A stretch of 64,000 nucleotides of DNA from Amphibalanus amphitrite (GCF_019059575.1 NW_024881984.1:409371-473370), one strand, 5' to 3'; shown: positions 1 through 40,390, counted from the stretch's first letter. The notes: generated from the letters alone by a model not told the origin. Numbers and translations: made by a program.

Positions 1-3000
1 CCCTGTCTGGAGCAGGGGCTGGTTAAGGAGTTCGCTCGTCACGTGCGCGCCTCCGTGCAGTGTCCGGCGCGCCTGCTGACGCCGTTCAGCCTGGCGCTCG
101 CGCTGGCGCTGGCTGGCGGCGAGAGCCACGCGCAGACAGTGCTGGACGCGCTCGTGTCTGCACTGGGCCGGTCTGCGCGCGAGACAGCGCTGCGCGAGGA
201 GAGCCGGTGGCTGCGCGACGCGGCGCCGCCGCCGGTAGACGCCGAGCGGCTGCTGCTGGAGGCTGCTGCACTTTCCGCCGGCGGCTGGGCACCGGCCGGT
301 GACGGCCTGCTCCGGCTGTGCTTCGCACTGCTCTCGGCTGGGTCCAAACCTCTGGCGCGGCTCGGCTCCACCGCGCTGACGGCTCTGATCGGCCGACGCC
401 CGGAGCTGGCGCGGGACGCTGTCGGCCGGCTGGTGACGGCACTGGCCGGCGGTGTGAGCGCGGAGGCGCACGCGGAGGCGCTGGGTCACCTGGTGGCCGG
501 CTGTCCGCTGACGGTGGCCGAGAGCCGCGCCCACCTGACGGACCTGCTGGCACACCTGGGGCTCCTGCCGCTCACCACCGCGCGCCGTCTGCTGGCCGCG
601 CTTCTACCCGTGCTGAAGATCTGTGCGCCACTTAAGGACCAGCTGGTGCTCACACTGCGGAAACTGCTGGTCGGGAAACGCTGCGAGGGCCGCCAGATCG
701 CCGTCTGCGGACTGCTCCTCTGTCTGCGCCACTTCCGCGTGGTCAGCAGCTTACCGTTCAGCCAGGCTTCACAGAACTTCAGCTGCGCCATGTCGCAAGT
801 AGCGGCCGACCTGGGCCCGGCCTTCCCCACATCGGCCAACGAGGCGCTCTGTCTGGAGTTGCTCGGAGTGCTGCGTCGCTGTCTCACCCAGCAGGCCCCT
901 GTCCGCGCCACACTGTACGCCGGCCTGCATGAGGTCATCAGCCGCAACCCGGAGCTCGCAGAGACCATCATCTCGATGCTGCTGCAGCAGCTGAAGCTGT
1001 TCACGGACGACAGCGCGCGGGCGCCGCCGTTGAGGCTCGCGGCCTGTGTGGAGGTCGGGGAGGAGGTGAGCCTGCTGGAGCCCCTGCCGCAGATGCTGGC
1101 TGCCCTGGCGGCGTGCTCGCGTCGCGTGCTGGCCGGGGCGAACACTGATGAGACGGAAGACGAGGGCCCTGACGTGGTGGCCGCTCGCGAAGCTGAAAGA
1201 GTTCTGGACGACATCGCCAAGCGCATGATGAACGTCGAACTGGACGACTTCGATCTGGGGAAGGAGTGTGATGTGGGCTCGTCGACCGAGGGACGGAAGA
1301 ACGTGTTGATGCTGATGCTGCTCCAGGGTGTGTATGAGGCACTCCTTGACCACCGCTGTCAGAGTGACTTCGAGAGCGACTCCGCCGCCGCCACCGTACT
1401 AATCTGCATTCACCAGAAGCTGGACTCTGTAGCGGAGTTTCGTCGATCGAAAGCCTCCACCAAAGGCAAGAAGAAGGACTCTGCGGCAGCGAAGTCGGCA
1501 GCGGAGAAGTCGGCGTCTCGTGATCCGGCCACCGAGCCACTCTGCCTCAGTCTTCGATCAGTGACTCGCCTCCTGTCTGCGCTGACTACTGATGCTAACC
1601 CGGCGCATCACGTCTCCCTGGAGAAGCTGCGCTCCGAGACGAAACTGACGCAGCACGTGGCGAACGCGGCGCGTCAGCTGAGTGGCCAGCTGCGCGCCGA
1701 CGGCGAGTGCGCAGGCGCGGAGGGGGCTAATCAGCGCCACCTGGTGGAGCTCGCCTGCCGCCTGGCCCCGGCGCTGCTCAAACTGGCTGGCGCTGAGGAG
1801 GAGGAACTGTCTCCGACCTGCCTGGAGGCGCTCGCTGATCTCCTGGAGGCGTTCAAACACCACTTCCCGGCGCGGATGCCGACCCTGCTCGAGGAGACAG
1901 CTGTGGACGGTGCGGGAGGTCTGCTGACGCGTTGTCGTCTCCTGTTGTCTGCCGGCTGCGCGGCGCGCGGTGTCGCTCCCCTGCTGCGGCTCCTGCTGCT
2001 GGCGGCCGGCGAGGCGTCCACAGAGGAGCAGGCGGATTTACTGAGCTGGAGCCAGCAGCAGCTGCGCCAGCCGCCGGCGGACGGCCACGCTTTGTGCCGT
2101 CAGCTAGTCGAGCTCGGTCTGTCCCTCGCCGACCGACTGTCCCCACAGTCCGGTGTGGCCCGCCAGGTGGCTCGCGCCGTCCACGAGCAGCTCGGTGACC
2201 TGGACGAGAGCGTCCAGCTGATTGCGGCCGACCCGCCACTGGGTGCTGTGACCGAGCGCAGTGCGGCCGGCTGCCTGCTGGCGCTCTGCTCCCGGCTGAC
2301 CGGCTGGCTGGAGGCGGTGGACTGGTTGCTGGCGGGCTGCCGCGCGGCCGCCGGCGCCACGCTGGACGAACAGCAGGCCAAGCAGGAGGCGGCAGTGTGC
2401 AGCAGGGTGCTGGCTCTGGTCGCTGTACTAGACGAGCTAGCGCAGTCGGCGGCGCCGCTCGGACCCGACACTGACGCCGTGCTCAAACTGCTCGGTAGGA
2501 CGTACGTCAGCCTGGCGGCGCTGGTCAAGTACTACGCGGCTCGCAACAAGCACACCAAACTCACCAAGGCCACCGTGTGCGGAAAGTAAGTTGGATGGGA
2601 AGGTTTCCTTATAAGTGTGTGTGTTTTGGGTGATACGATGACGAGGTGTCGTTGAACTTAATGTCATTATGGTTGGGTTTCATAGCTCCAATTCACTTAC
2701 TCATAATATTCGTTGAAGTAGAATTAAAATGAACAGTATGTAGAGCTGCAGCATGCCACTGGATCCTTATAACTATTTAGTCCTCTATCATATTTTTCGT
2801 TTTTGATTGTTGGCAATGGTCATTGCTTCTTGTTTTAGTCAGTAGCTTCTTCGTCAGGCACTGACTAAGAACTAGCCAATTGATGCGAAGGTTGCATATT
2901 TATTTGCATTTATAAATTGATGTAGTGTAGCGCTACTTCGAAAGTCAGTCATCCCCCGTCATCCCCCACTTATCAAACTGCCGATAACCAAGCAGCCATT

Positions 3001-3573
3001 GGACGTAACACCGTCGTGACCGTGCCTCACGCACCCTTCCCCGATTTCTGCAGGTTCGAGCGGGTGCTGGAGGCGTGCGGCCGCTCCCTGACTCCACATG
3101 TGTACGTCTTCATCACGTTCACCGAGTCACAGCAGCGGCAGCAGCGGCAGGGTAAAGCTGACCCTGCAGTGAAGCGCGCGCGAGTGCTGCGTCAGACGCG
3201 TCTCATCCCCGTGCTCGTGTGTAACATCGAGAACTTCGAGAAGCACCTGATCGCTCTCGGGAAGCGCACGAAGCTCGATCTGCACGCGGGGGTGAAGCTG
3301 AGCACCTCGCGCGACTTCCGCATCATCCAGGCCACGCTGCAGGCGGCGCTGGAGAGAGCGGGGAGCTCAGAGGAAGAGGAAGAGGAGGAGGGCGCCGAGA
3401 ACAGGGACCCGCGCGGCGCCGACGCTCCGGCGGGGACGGCCAGCCAGCTGGCCAGGTCGCAGTTGTCCCAGGGCGTGGTGAGGCTGACTCGGCCGTCACA
3501 GAAGCCCTCGAAGCTGTCCAGATCGCAGAAGTTGTCGCAGCCGGCCGCCAAACGCGCTAAGGTGGAGAAGTGA
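1..3573 (+). CDS. FANCI: FANCI, 3' part (Fanconi anaemia group I protein), two exons, 5' end outside window
   Basis: Coding exons 1-2585 and 3054-3573 join as AA|G (Lys) across a GT-AG intron and end in TGA at 3571-3573, giving about 1,034 C-terminal residues against about 1,330 for the human protein. The frame is open at base 1, so the gene continues upstream. FANCI pairs with FANCD2 as the ID clamp in interstrand-crosslink repair in the nucleus. Recognition rests on family-typical helical-repeat stretches: LRRCLSQQ-like at 868-900, an ELDDFDLGK-like segment near 1228-1260, LTALVRYY-like near 2510-2540, and RVLRQTRLIPVL with KLSTSRDF in the last exon. The lysine matching the human monoubiquitination site lies at 661-663 (LRK), followed by three SQ sites at 760-765, 769-774 and 793-798. 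The C-terminus has an acidic run (3367-3396) and a basic tail (AKRAKVEK), a likely nuclear localisation signal. No frameshift is visible. Confidence 0.95.
2586..3053 (+). other. FANCI last intron
   Basis: The donor is GTAAGT at 2586 and the acceptor TTTCTGCAG ends at 3053. The 468-bp interior is AT-rich and shows no other feature. Confidence 0.85.
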
Positions 3574-4777
3574 TATAATGATCGACCGGTATGACTTGTG
3601 ATGATGGAGTTCGAACGTTGAAGCTAACGTGTTGCATCGTTGTACATAGTGGAGGGCATGCTTGATGTGCCACAAACATTACGCTGTAAAAGTGTATGAG
3701 ATTACAGCTGTGCCCTGTCCAGAATGAAATACATTTGTACTTTATTATTTCATTTTTGTTGTATCGGTACTATGCGATGCCACCGAGGATCTGTCCCACG
3801 TGAGGCACTCGCGACTGACTTCGATTTTGCACTAGGCCACCAGCCATTAATTCTGGGTATCGATGTCGAAAATACCGGCTTTTATTTACTGCGTCCCATT
3901 AAGGAAATATTATGCCAGTATTGTTAAGTTTTCTCGTGAAATGCAGCCAGGTAATAATAAAATATTTTGACTATTTTCAATCCTGTTTATGACTAACTTT
4001 AGTTGGCAATCTGAAACCGGAATAATTGCACGATACGATTCCTGATCACCGTACTTTAATGTACTGGTAATCTGGAACATTACCTCTCTTTCTGTCATTC
4101 AATACGATGCCAACTTTCCGTGGTTAGGTACGTAGGCCAATTCTAACCCGTTCTGCATAATATGATAAGAATACTTTTGTCCGTTCTTTGTATAGGTAGG
4201 TCCTTTGCAGCAATAGTTGATGGCTGTACGGCAGTTCATGCTACGAATTGTTGAATTACATTTGTTTCCAATCGCCCTATTTTATGCGTTCCATCCAATG
4301 CCGTAGACAAAAAGCTATACAAAAAGCACAAAATGTAGTTGCTAAGTGCATTGAAACCTTCACAAACAAGGATACAGTGGTATTACAGACGACTAACGAC
4401 TTAATTACTCTATTATGCTAAGCAATTGTGCGAACGAGCATAACAGATCTTGCAGACATGCTTAGAACATTGCCTTCCTTATCGCTCCATAGATGGCAGC
4501 ACCATTTGCGCCTGATTTGATACTATCCCGCCGAGCACCACGGTAGGCTGTACCGGTGAGCATTTGGGTACGACGGAACAGCATCATTCCAGGCGGCGAC
4601 GCTGCCGACATCTAGCGAGAAATAGTGTAGTTTGAGTGGGCAAGTAGTCGTTTTCGGTCTCGAACTCGCGTTACCCTTTGCGATGTGCTTCATATCACGT
4701 GACCACAAGACATCTGAAAACCACGGCATTGGCAAGTAAATGGCTTGTAGCGTAAATACAGCTTTATTTTCAAGTAA
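3574..4777 (+). other. FANCI 3' UTR and downstream spacer
   Basis: AATAAA at 3956-3961, about 385 bases after the FANCI stop, is the best poly(A) signal. Beyond it the sequence is AT-rich, with only short chance ORFs and no recognised gene. Confidence 0.5.
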
Positions 4778-4779
4778 TA

Positions 4780-5709
4780 GGGGAAGGTGGGGTAAGACGG
4801 ACCAGCTAAGGTTTGAGGCCGCATATCTTTCTACACTGCTCTCGTAACTCATATTGTTTATAGTCTTCTGAATGCTCAATCCTTCCTCTTTTGATGTGTG
4901 CAAAGACTGAATTGCAAAATAAAGACATCTAGGTGGTGGATGCTCTTAAAGATGGACATGTCAAAAACTCAGACAAGAAAAAACGCGGGGTAAGACGGAC
5001 CACCCAGAAGTGCCTGCTATCCATTCATGCTTGGTACAGTTCTAATCTGTACTCGAGTAAGTAGAGTGGTAAAATAACAAAATGAACCTTTATTCTATGC
5101 TCATATGTTATGGAAGTGCAACTAAAAGCTGGGAACATGTGTGTTGATTGTCGTTTGGCATGAATGCATGCTAGCTAGCATTTGCAATGGTCCATGTGCA
5201 ACAAAGGCTCCTTCCTGAAAAATTGGCTTACTTAAACTTGTGTCAATGCTTTAGAAAAGAATTTTCCATATGATGGGTACAATGGACCACCACAGGGTAA
5301 GATGGACCACAGTGGTCCGTCTTGCCCCAAATCTAAATCCTGTCATTATCATGACGTGTATGTCAAATAGCCCAACATTGCGAAACCTTGCCTGTTCTAA
5401 AGTGTGACTATAACCAAGTTTATAATTTTGTTCTTCACCGTAAAGTGGAAAATAGAAACTAATCATGCAATAAAGGCGCCGAAATTGAATCACCCGTAGA
5501 CCTCTTATATTAGATCGGTTTGACGAAAAACAACATTTTTCTCAATAACTCAAAAGCTATGCATCCTAGCCTCATGAGCTCAAGGTGGCCATTGTTACGA
5601 AGGGAAACAAAGGTAGTGAGTGCATAAAGCAGTAGATAACAGCAGCGGTTCAGCCGGGAGGGCTGTTGGTCCGTCTTGCCCCGCTGGGCCGTCTTACCCC
5701 ACCTTCCCC
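4780..5709. mobile_element. TA-flanked MITE with 21-bp perfect terminal inverted repeats
   Basis: Both ends read GGGGAAGGTGGGGTAAGACGG inward and are flanked by TA (4778-4779 and 5710-5711), as expected for a Tc1/mariner-type TA duplication. Degenerate copies of the GGTAAGAYGGACCA motif recur inside, near 4989 and as a palindrome at about 5294-5329. No transposase frame is present, so the element is non-autonomous. Confidence 0.8.
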
Positions 5710-5711
5710 TA

Positions 5712-6527
5712 CCTCCCCAGGCAAGTATCAGGCGATATTTTGCCACCTTTCGAATGATCGTGTCATTCCATGCGAGCTTTTATGACAGCTGACTCAAAAG
5801 GCATGGCAACAAGTAATTGTGCTTGACAGTCTTTCTTCGGTTAGCCCCTGATGCACGTTACCCAGCACGTGACCCTCCCTCACTAACATTACCCTTGTTT
5901 CGTTATAGATGTTAGCCACGTTACATTTCACATGCAGGCCGTTTCCATCGAAATATTGTCCACATGCGGTTGATTCCGATCAGTAGTGTGGTTAATGGCT
6001 ATCTTTGTTTATTCTTACGATTATTTATAAGTGAATATAAAGGTATTTATGAACCCCCAAAGACATAAATAACTACCAGGTGCAAAATCAAAATGTTTTT
6101 TAAGCTTTATACGGCAGAGTAATAGAAGCGTCAGAAAAAAAAAACAGATAGGCACACTACTGCGTAATTATCAGATTCTCTAGCTGAACAGCCCAAAGTG
6201 CTGGATAAACACAAAAGCATTGTCCCAAGAGATGACCTAGATCAGATCTGCAATCGATGACCCCGATATTTTACGGCTGCACCGCGACCCTGACCTTCCC
6301 TCCTCCCATCCCCCAAGCGCTCGAACCCCGAATGCGGCTCTTCAACGCGCACCTTCTATGATTTCCCAACCGCTCTTCTTTTCACTAGCCTCAAACATAC
6401 CGTACTCTGCGCCCCCCCCCCCCCACACATCCCTCCACATACGTCAAACTACGCATTCCACGAAGGCCGTTCACGCCCGGTGACCATGCGCACCCCTCCC
6501 CCTGTGGCGACAATTGGGGTCAGCGTA
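5712..6527. other. Spacer upstream of the ankyrin-kinase gene
   Basis: AT-rich until about 6240, then C-rich, with a C run of about 14 bases near 6413-6424. No gene is visible. The C-rich part leads into the promoter. Confidence 0.4.
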
Positions 6528-6646
6528 TGACGTCATCGTCCAATACGCCGCGCCTGCCCAGTGTTACCAACAACACTTGGTAGTGTTGACTAGCAACGCC
6601 ACCCCCCTATGGATTGGTCCGGTCCGGCGGCCGGCGGCCGGTCAGT
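6528..6646 (+). promoter_or_regulatory. Putative promoter of the ankyrin-arginine kinase gene: CRE, X-box-like site, initiator
   Basis: A perfect TGACGTCA palindrome lies at 6528-6535. GTTGACTAGCAAC at 6585-6597 matches the RFX X-box (GTNRCC, short spacer, RGYAAC) except for one base. A second, half-matching GTTACC site is at 6563-6568. TCAGT at 6642-6646 matches the arthropod initiator, and the ATG follows at 6900. The block is CpG-rich, unlike its flanks. The transcription start is inferred, not shown. Confidence 0.5.
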
Positions 6647-6899
6647 CGTTAGCGGGGGTTCGGCTCGCGCCCAGGTAGCTATACTGGGGCTCTGCAGAAC
6701 AGTGGGAGTTAGGAGTCGTGACATTCAACAGTGCATATACCTTTAGGGACTGGTAGGAAGGCTTAGTTTGCACTGAACGTTGTAAAGTCTGAAAATCTAG
6801 TTGGTGAGTGATCGTTAATAAAACATATTGCATACTCAAGACTGTTGTAGCAGGTGGACGATATATCTTTTTAGATAATTCGCATACAGTATCCCAGTC

Positions 6900-34259
<27,360 letters not shown>

Positions 34260-34463
34260 GCGCGGTGATTGCGAGAGACACGGGCAGAAGAGGTGATTGA
34301 TGGACAGGGAAGCACCAGGATGTCGTGTGTACGTGCGTTTATGAGTGTACATTCTAAGAGATGGTTGGGCTCGGTAGATCGTGTCTTTTCTTTTGTGAGA
34401 TTTGTCGACCTGTCGACCTTTGTGTTTGTGTTTCGTCTTGTGACGGTTTCAGAAGAGAATAAA
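34260..34463 (+). other. Ankyrin-kinase 3' UTR with poly(A) signal
   Basis: AATAAA at 34458-34463, 199 bases after the stop codon, sits in a GT-rich 3' region. Confidence 0.75.
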
Positions 34464-36262
34464 GTAGCGGTATGAGAGATCGGTAACCATGCACTTGTTC
34501 CTGTGTAAAAAGGTGATTATTGTTGTCTAATAACGTTCGAAAATGGCGGTAGAGTGGCGATTATGAACAACAATGATCAGCTCTCAAGTCGAAGAGCAAG
34601 TGACCGAGAAGTTGCTTTCATTGATCTGCAACGGCAATGAAAAGGTAGCTTTAACGTCGATATAATTTTAATGAGTTCGGTTATATGTAGAATACAACTT
34701 GATACCGTCTGCTCAGACTAATGGTTATGAATCGGAAGAAGCGAGACGGATCTTCGAATGGTTATTTGTGTCTGCCGATTTGCTGAGAAAATGTGGGCTT
34801 GAGAGCAAAGTGCAATGCCTATTTAGACGCTCTGTACGTTGCATTGTATGCTGATGTGGCATGTGGATTTGGCTGTCATACCGAATGGGACTACATGGTC
34901 GTATTGTCCAGCCGTTGTGATGTTTGCTTGATACTAGCTAGATCCCTAAACGCATTGAACTATGCAAAACTAAAACGCTCTATCATATCATTAAGTTAGC
35001 GTCATCCTCTATCGTAGTCAAGCTCATTGTCTTGCTTCTCGGCAAGTTCTACGCAGAGGATGCGGTGCTTCTGTCAATAGTTACAATGTAAAAATGTAGT
35101 CTGGAAGCCGAGCAACCGATTGAATATAATGTATGCGCCCTGTTAGAAGTGCAAGCCTGTCGCTAGCTTCGTTTGTATGCAAGGTATCTTTTGGTTTCCA
35201 ATTCAAATGTAACGGTATAACCTCGCAGCAATAACACAAACAAAACACTTCGAAAGATAAAACCCCCTCCTGTTCATAGTACGTAGTGCATTTCACGTCA
35301 TACTTTGACTATTAGCTTGACGTACAGTTTGTCATAGTGGTTGTGAAATGTGAATGTGTAGCAATAAAATAGTTGTGGTCTTCAATAAACGAACAAGGGC
35401 AAAACTTTTTATGTCTAAGACGAGGAAGTGCTTGTGTGTAAGCGCAGAGTTTGTTCAAGCGGACGCTTCCCATCTCCTACGAATGCCCTTCATACTCTCT
35501 GGATGTGGAGAAGATGGTGTGGCACCTTATCAGCTGCAACCCGTAATATGCATTCGTGATGCGAGCTCGTAAGCCGTAATGTTCAAGTCGTTCCTGTTCA
35601 AGCATCGTGTTCAGGTCAGTTGAGTGAAGAGAGGCACCGTGTGCTTTGCAGTGGCCACAAGCACTTAACACTGAAATTTGTCAAATGTTGTAGTTTTAGC
35701 CGCAGCTTGACGTTGTCCGATTTTTACCTGAAGTTGAAATGACATCGTTAGATTTTTACCGTCAAAAGTACGGATTACCATTTTTATTTTGTATAGCAGC
35801 TTCAGTGTGATGTATTTCCCCAGCATGATTGATTGGCAAATGCCTGACGAAGTTCTACACGTTAAAAGGACCTAAGCATGAGTTGAATTCAGCTTGAAAC
35901 AACAATTACATAATTGGATGAACATACCGCATATAATTCTTATGCCAAATTCATGATAATAAATACAACAACATGAATTAATGCAGCGTAAAGCTGCTTA
36001 CGAGGGTGCGAGAACCAAATAGGGATTCCTAATTGATGAAGAATAGAACTTAGCTTTTAAAGTATGCAAATGAACCGGATATTATCAATTGCAACGTTGT
36101 GCAATTTGCATACCTACTGCTTATTTACTAAACAAATAGGTATGTACGCATTGCACAACACGAACAATGACCATCAGGTATCAGCCTAATTTGTCGTTTG
36201 GAGATGGCAGTACATTCAGCTGAATACTTATGAAGTACTTATGAAATGCACACAACATGAAC
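34464..36262. other. Intergenic spacer after the kinase gene
   Basis: AT-rich, with only short ORFs on both strands. No gene, tRNA or clear repeat seen. Confidence 0.4.
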
Positions 36263-36266
36263 TTAG

Positions 36267-37116
36267 CACGCGCATTGGAAGGGTTGCGAGTACTACGCCC
36301 AGTGGAAGGGGGGCGGATGCCGCCCCCCATAAGATCTCAGCTCCCACTGGAGCTAGAAAGACGAAATTTGGAGAGTAGGTGAAAGCCTTAGGGAACTCTG
36401 TTGTGTGTGAATTTCACGACCCTAGGTCAATATCTTTAAGGTCAAATGAGGTCAAATGTGGTCAAATCTGCCATATGAGTGACTTTTTTTGCGTTTACAC
36501 GCCGATAACTCAAAAAGTTACCAGCCGATTTTCTTTTTTCTTTCACTATACGAACTAATATAGAGTTGTGAGTATGTATGGTGAATTGCTAGTTAATCCA
36601 ACAATAAATATGGCGGCTAGAAGCCTGCTAAGGGTAAGATGTCGCCGGCTGAAGCGGGATCGGCCGACGCGGGAAACGCGGCAATCACAATTTTGTGTTT
36701 ACACGCTCATAACTCAAGTTGTTACTGGCTGATTTTCAAAATTCTTTGACCATGAGAGTGCCTGTACATTTCTTGGTCTTCTCACACAATTTGACGCGAA
36801 TCGAATATAATCAACGGTAGGGAGCGCGATGTAAAGACGGAACCGTCCCGCCCCGGCACAGTCTACAATTCAGGCGGCGCGTAACGGCTAGCGCCGGCCG
36901 CCGCGCCGCCGCGCCGCCGCGGCGGCAGGATGTTTGACTTTACACCGCTATTACAAGACAAGTTGTGGCCCGATTCTCTTATTTCTTGCACGAGAAGATC
37001 CGCAGTTCAATTCTAGAGAGGTAGCCGAAATTTCACATTAATATCGTGTTTGCAGCGCGAGTTATTGGCGAAAAACAGGAGGGGTGGGCGGAACCCGCCC
37101 CCTTCCACTGCGCGTG
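36267..37116. mobile_element. TTAA MITE, CACGCGCA-ended family
   Basis: Left TTAG at 36263-36266 and right TTAA at 37117-37120. Ends read CACGCGCATTGGAAGGG and, from the right, CACGCGCAGTGGAAGGG. Hairpins: GGGGGGCGGATGCCGCCCCCC at 36307-36327 and a GGCGG...CCGCC one near the right end. AGGTCA-like direct repeats at 36423-36465. Confidence 0.75.
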
Positions 37117-37203
37117 TTAACGTCTCCATAAATGCATGATTTTATTTCGAATGCATGGCTTTATGCAAGCTTTATGTTTGAAACACATGTACTCCATTTT
37201 TAA

Positions 37204-38373
37204 CCCGCGCCCCACTGGGGTCTGCGTATAACACGCCCTACTGGGGGGGGGCTATTCATAGCCCCCCCTCCTAACTCCGAAACTACTGGGCCGATCGTCA
37301 AAATTCAAACGGCGTCTGATAGCCCCGGAAAAACTGTCGAGCGAAACCTAATTTTATTGACCTCGAGGTCACTGATGACGTCACAGGTCAGGTCAAAGTA
37401 AAAATTATTAGCATTTTGGCTTCTTCACGTTTTGGGCTCTGGCCGCCGTCTTACAAGTCAGATCAGGCTCATTTTTGGTTCACACACTCCTGAACAGATG
37501 CTCTAGATACTCTGAGGGTACAAAACTTGTACTTTGATTTTCAGGTCAAGGTCAGGTCATCACAGGTCACGAAAATATTATATCATCCGTTGGTCACGTG
37601 ACACATGTTTTATGGTCCATTTAGGCCAAACATTTCGAATTTGATGTCGTCTGTGTCATGCGAGGTCATTTTGAGTCAATTTAGCTTAGGTCAGGTCACT
37701 TTCAGGTCAAAAAAGGTCAAATTTTGAAGTTATAATTTTTTCAACAAAAAAGGTGTCTATGCGATGCAGTTTGAGCTCAGGAACACGATGGTGCTATTTA
37801 TATTGGCGTACGATGTCAAATTCGTGCTGAAAAATTGATTTGAAAAATTAATAATTGTTAATTTTTTGCAATAATGCGTATAACTTGGCCATTTTTGAAG
37901 ATATTTAGCTAAAACTTGCTAGAGGTAGTCATTATAATGCGTTCTATCACATATATTCCGGTTTTTTCGAAAAGTCAAAACTTTTTGAAAAAATGTAAAA
38001 ATATAAATTTTGAATTTTATTATTTAAATTTTCGAAATTTTCAAAATTTCGAAAATCCGAGATAGCAGTTTGATAGCGCAGTCTATTCTGAGTCCTCTCA
38101 TGCAAAGAAATTGGATCTAGCTTAAAAACTGAGCTCTTGGGAGCGATTGCCGTGGTTCAATGTTTTGCGTCGAAATCGGCCGAACATGACGTCACTCTGA
38201 CGTCATTTCCGGCCGACCTATGGTAGGTACGAAGTTCAAATTTTGACACAAGGTGTCAAATTGATGCAGCCGAAGGTACTGAAAGTTTAGCGTCGATACG
38301 TCAAGCGGTTTGGAAGTTATTGCAGAAAAACGGGAGGGGGGCTATAAATAGCCCCCCCCCCAGTGGGGGCGGG
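37204..38373 (+). mobile_element. TTAA MITE, CCCGCGCCCCACTGGGG family, copy 1
   Basis: TTAA at 37200-37203 and 38374-38377. Ends CCCGCGCCCCACTGGGG and CCCCAGTGGGGGCGGG. Hairpins GGGGCTATTCATAGCCCC and GGGGCTATAAATAGCCCC. Many AGGTCA half-sites (37380-37720) and TGACGTCA-like sites (37378, 38190-38205). The same family, same orientation, recurs at 46790-47960. Confidence 0.9.
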
Positions 38374-39930
38374 TTAACAACGCTTGCTAGCAAGCACTTT
38401 GGTGCTTGCTGGGAGCCTCAAACACGCGTGCGCTTAGCAAGTCATGTCAATCAGCAACACGGCATCTTCTTGCTGCTGACACTGCTGGACTCTAGGATGT
38501 ACATAGGTGTGTAGGAGCTTGCACTGATATGCACTCTGTTACCTGCTACCATGTATAATATAATTATGCATCATGGAACACGTAGTTCGGGCTTGCCAAA
38601 ACAGTTATTGCGCTGCCTTTTTATTTTTGCTCGTTCTTCGACTGTTGCCGGCAATCACATTGTCCATCTACATTCTACACATTAATGTTTAATGAAGCTG
38701 CAGTTACGTTCTTTCTTCAAAACGCTTAGAAATAATCTCGACGGCTTATCATCATCCACATAAGTCTGTCACAATAAAAAGACCAAAATGCATCCAAGTT
38801 CAGAGACAAAATCGAGTGTGAACTTCATACTCGGTGGTACGGACTGCTAATAGCTTCGAATGGTCAGGTGCGCTACCGGTCTCAGTGGAGAAGACAGACG
38901 TCTCGGCCACTGGAAGAGACAGCAATCACTTCCGCGGAGACCTGAGCTCGGCAAATGGACAATATCTCATGAAAGGTGAGGTAAAACCGATAATAATCTT
39001 ATGCAAGGTATTTTATTATTTGCAAATGTTGGTTTTCTTTTTTCATTGAAAATATATTGGGCAAGTGACAGACTGATGAAGCCGATCAATATTACCATCT
39101 CATTCATGTAGCATCTCATTAGAATTTACGAATTTACGCATTTTAACGTCATCTGTAATATATTTCATTCACTATTACCCATCGAAGACAAGCGAAACAA
39201 AACTTCATCTAACTCACCCCAACGCATATGTATAGCTTCTATTATGTATGTTTAGTATATCCACAAATCACCTACCCTGTGAAATCCTTAAATCGTAATG
39301 TCAAACTTCTAACTATATGAAATACAACAATTAGCACTGAAGGCAATAAGCACGCTGAGCACACCTCAATCTGCTCCTCTCTCGGCAGAGCTGGCGGGCC
39401 CTCTGAGCGAGGCGCTAACCGCTGTGGCCAAAGTGCGCCCAGAGGACCGATAGGTCTCCTGGCGGCTGTACTGTACCGCCGCGCTGCGGCTAGAGAGAGC
39501 CGTGCGATTCGTGGGGAGAAGGGAGAGAGCGAGGTAGAGCGGAAGAGGGACGTCTTCCATTCCGGACTGGCAGAAGAGGCTGAGTCACAAGCGCTCACAG
39601 CGCCTGCGGGAGACGAGGGTGCTGGTCAAGATGTGGAGGTGAAAACTCTGCTGAGAAGAGTGAGTTGTCAGCGTTATGTCGCTTATCGCTTAATTTTTGC
39701 AATCGCGATTTATGCAATTTTTTCGACTTTTAACATTCGACTTTTGATCTCAATCTCTCTGTCTTCTTCTCGGTGAAAACCTTCAGTCAGTATTCAAATA
39801 GCAAACTCTGTTTCGGCTCAACCTCTCCGATATTGCCAAACTCGTGCCCAGAAGCTCAACTGCGCCGTTGCCACACCATGGCGAGCGATATTGACCGTCC
39901 TCCCCCTTCCCCTCACCCCTCCCTGCCCAG

Positions 39931-40135
39931 GACGACCGCGGCCGTTCGATCCTGCACTTTGCCGCCGAGCGGCCCCACCGAGGCCACGCCCTCTCTCGGC
40001 TTCTCGACCAATCAGGGCTGAGTCTGGCCGACCGAGACGAGCGCTATGCCACCGCGCGGGATGCCGCGGTGGCTGCGGGACTCTCCGAAAATGTAGCGGC
40101 CATCGACGCTTGGGTGACCTCTCTGGCTGCCAGAG
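39931..40135 (+). CDS. Second ankyrin gene: ankyrin repeat exon
   Basis: Acceptor CCCTGCCCAG, donor GTGAGG, phase 0 entry and phase 1 exit. DDRGRSILHFAAERP is followed by RLLDQSGLSLADRDERYATA, then the first half of a hook helix (IDAWVTSLAAR). Confidence 0.7.
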
Positions 40136-40390
40136 GTGAGGGAGGGTGGAGAAAGCGGCGAACGAATTTTAGATGATGAGACTGCCAGGATTGGTAAATA
40201 TTCCAAGAGGAGGCAAAACATGAAGCGTTGTAAAGTGATGGACTTAGGTACATACCCAATCTCATCCCTATAAAGCATTAAAATTAATCCAAAAACTATA
40301 TAGAATGGCTGGGCTTTTTCGATATATCAAATTTCAAACCCGAACATTGCGACATTTCATTGTCCTGAAGACTTTTATGTCCACCTACAG

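Noticed and set aside
769-1540. Long minus-strand ORFs inside FANCI
   Set aside because: Shadow frames of GC-rich coding DNA; the plus-strand FANCI match is clear.
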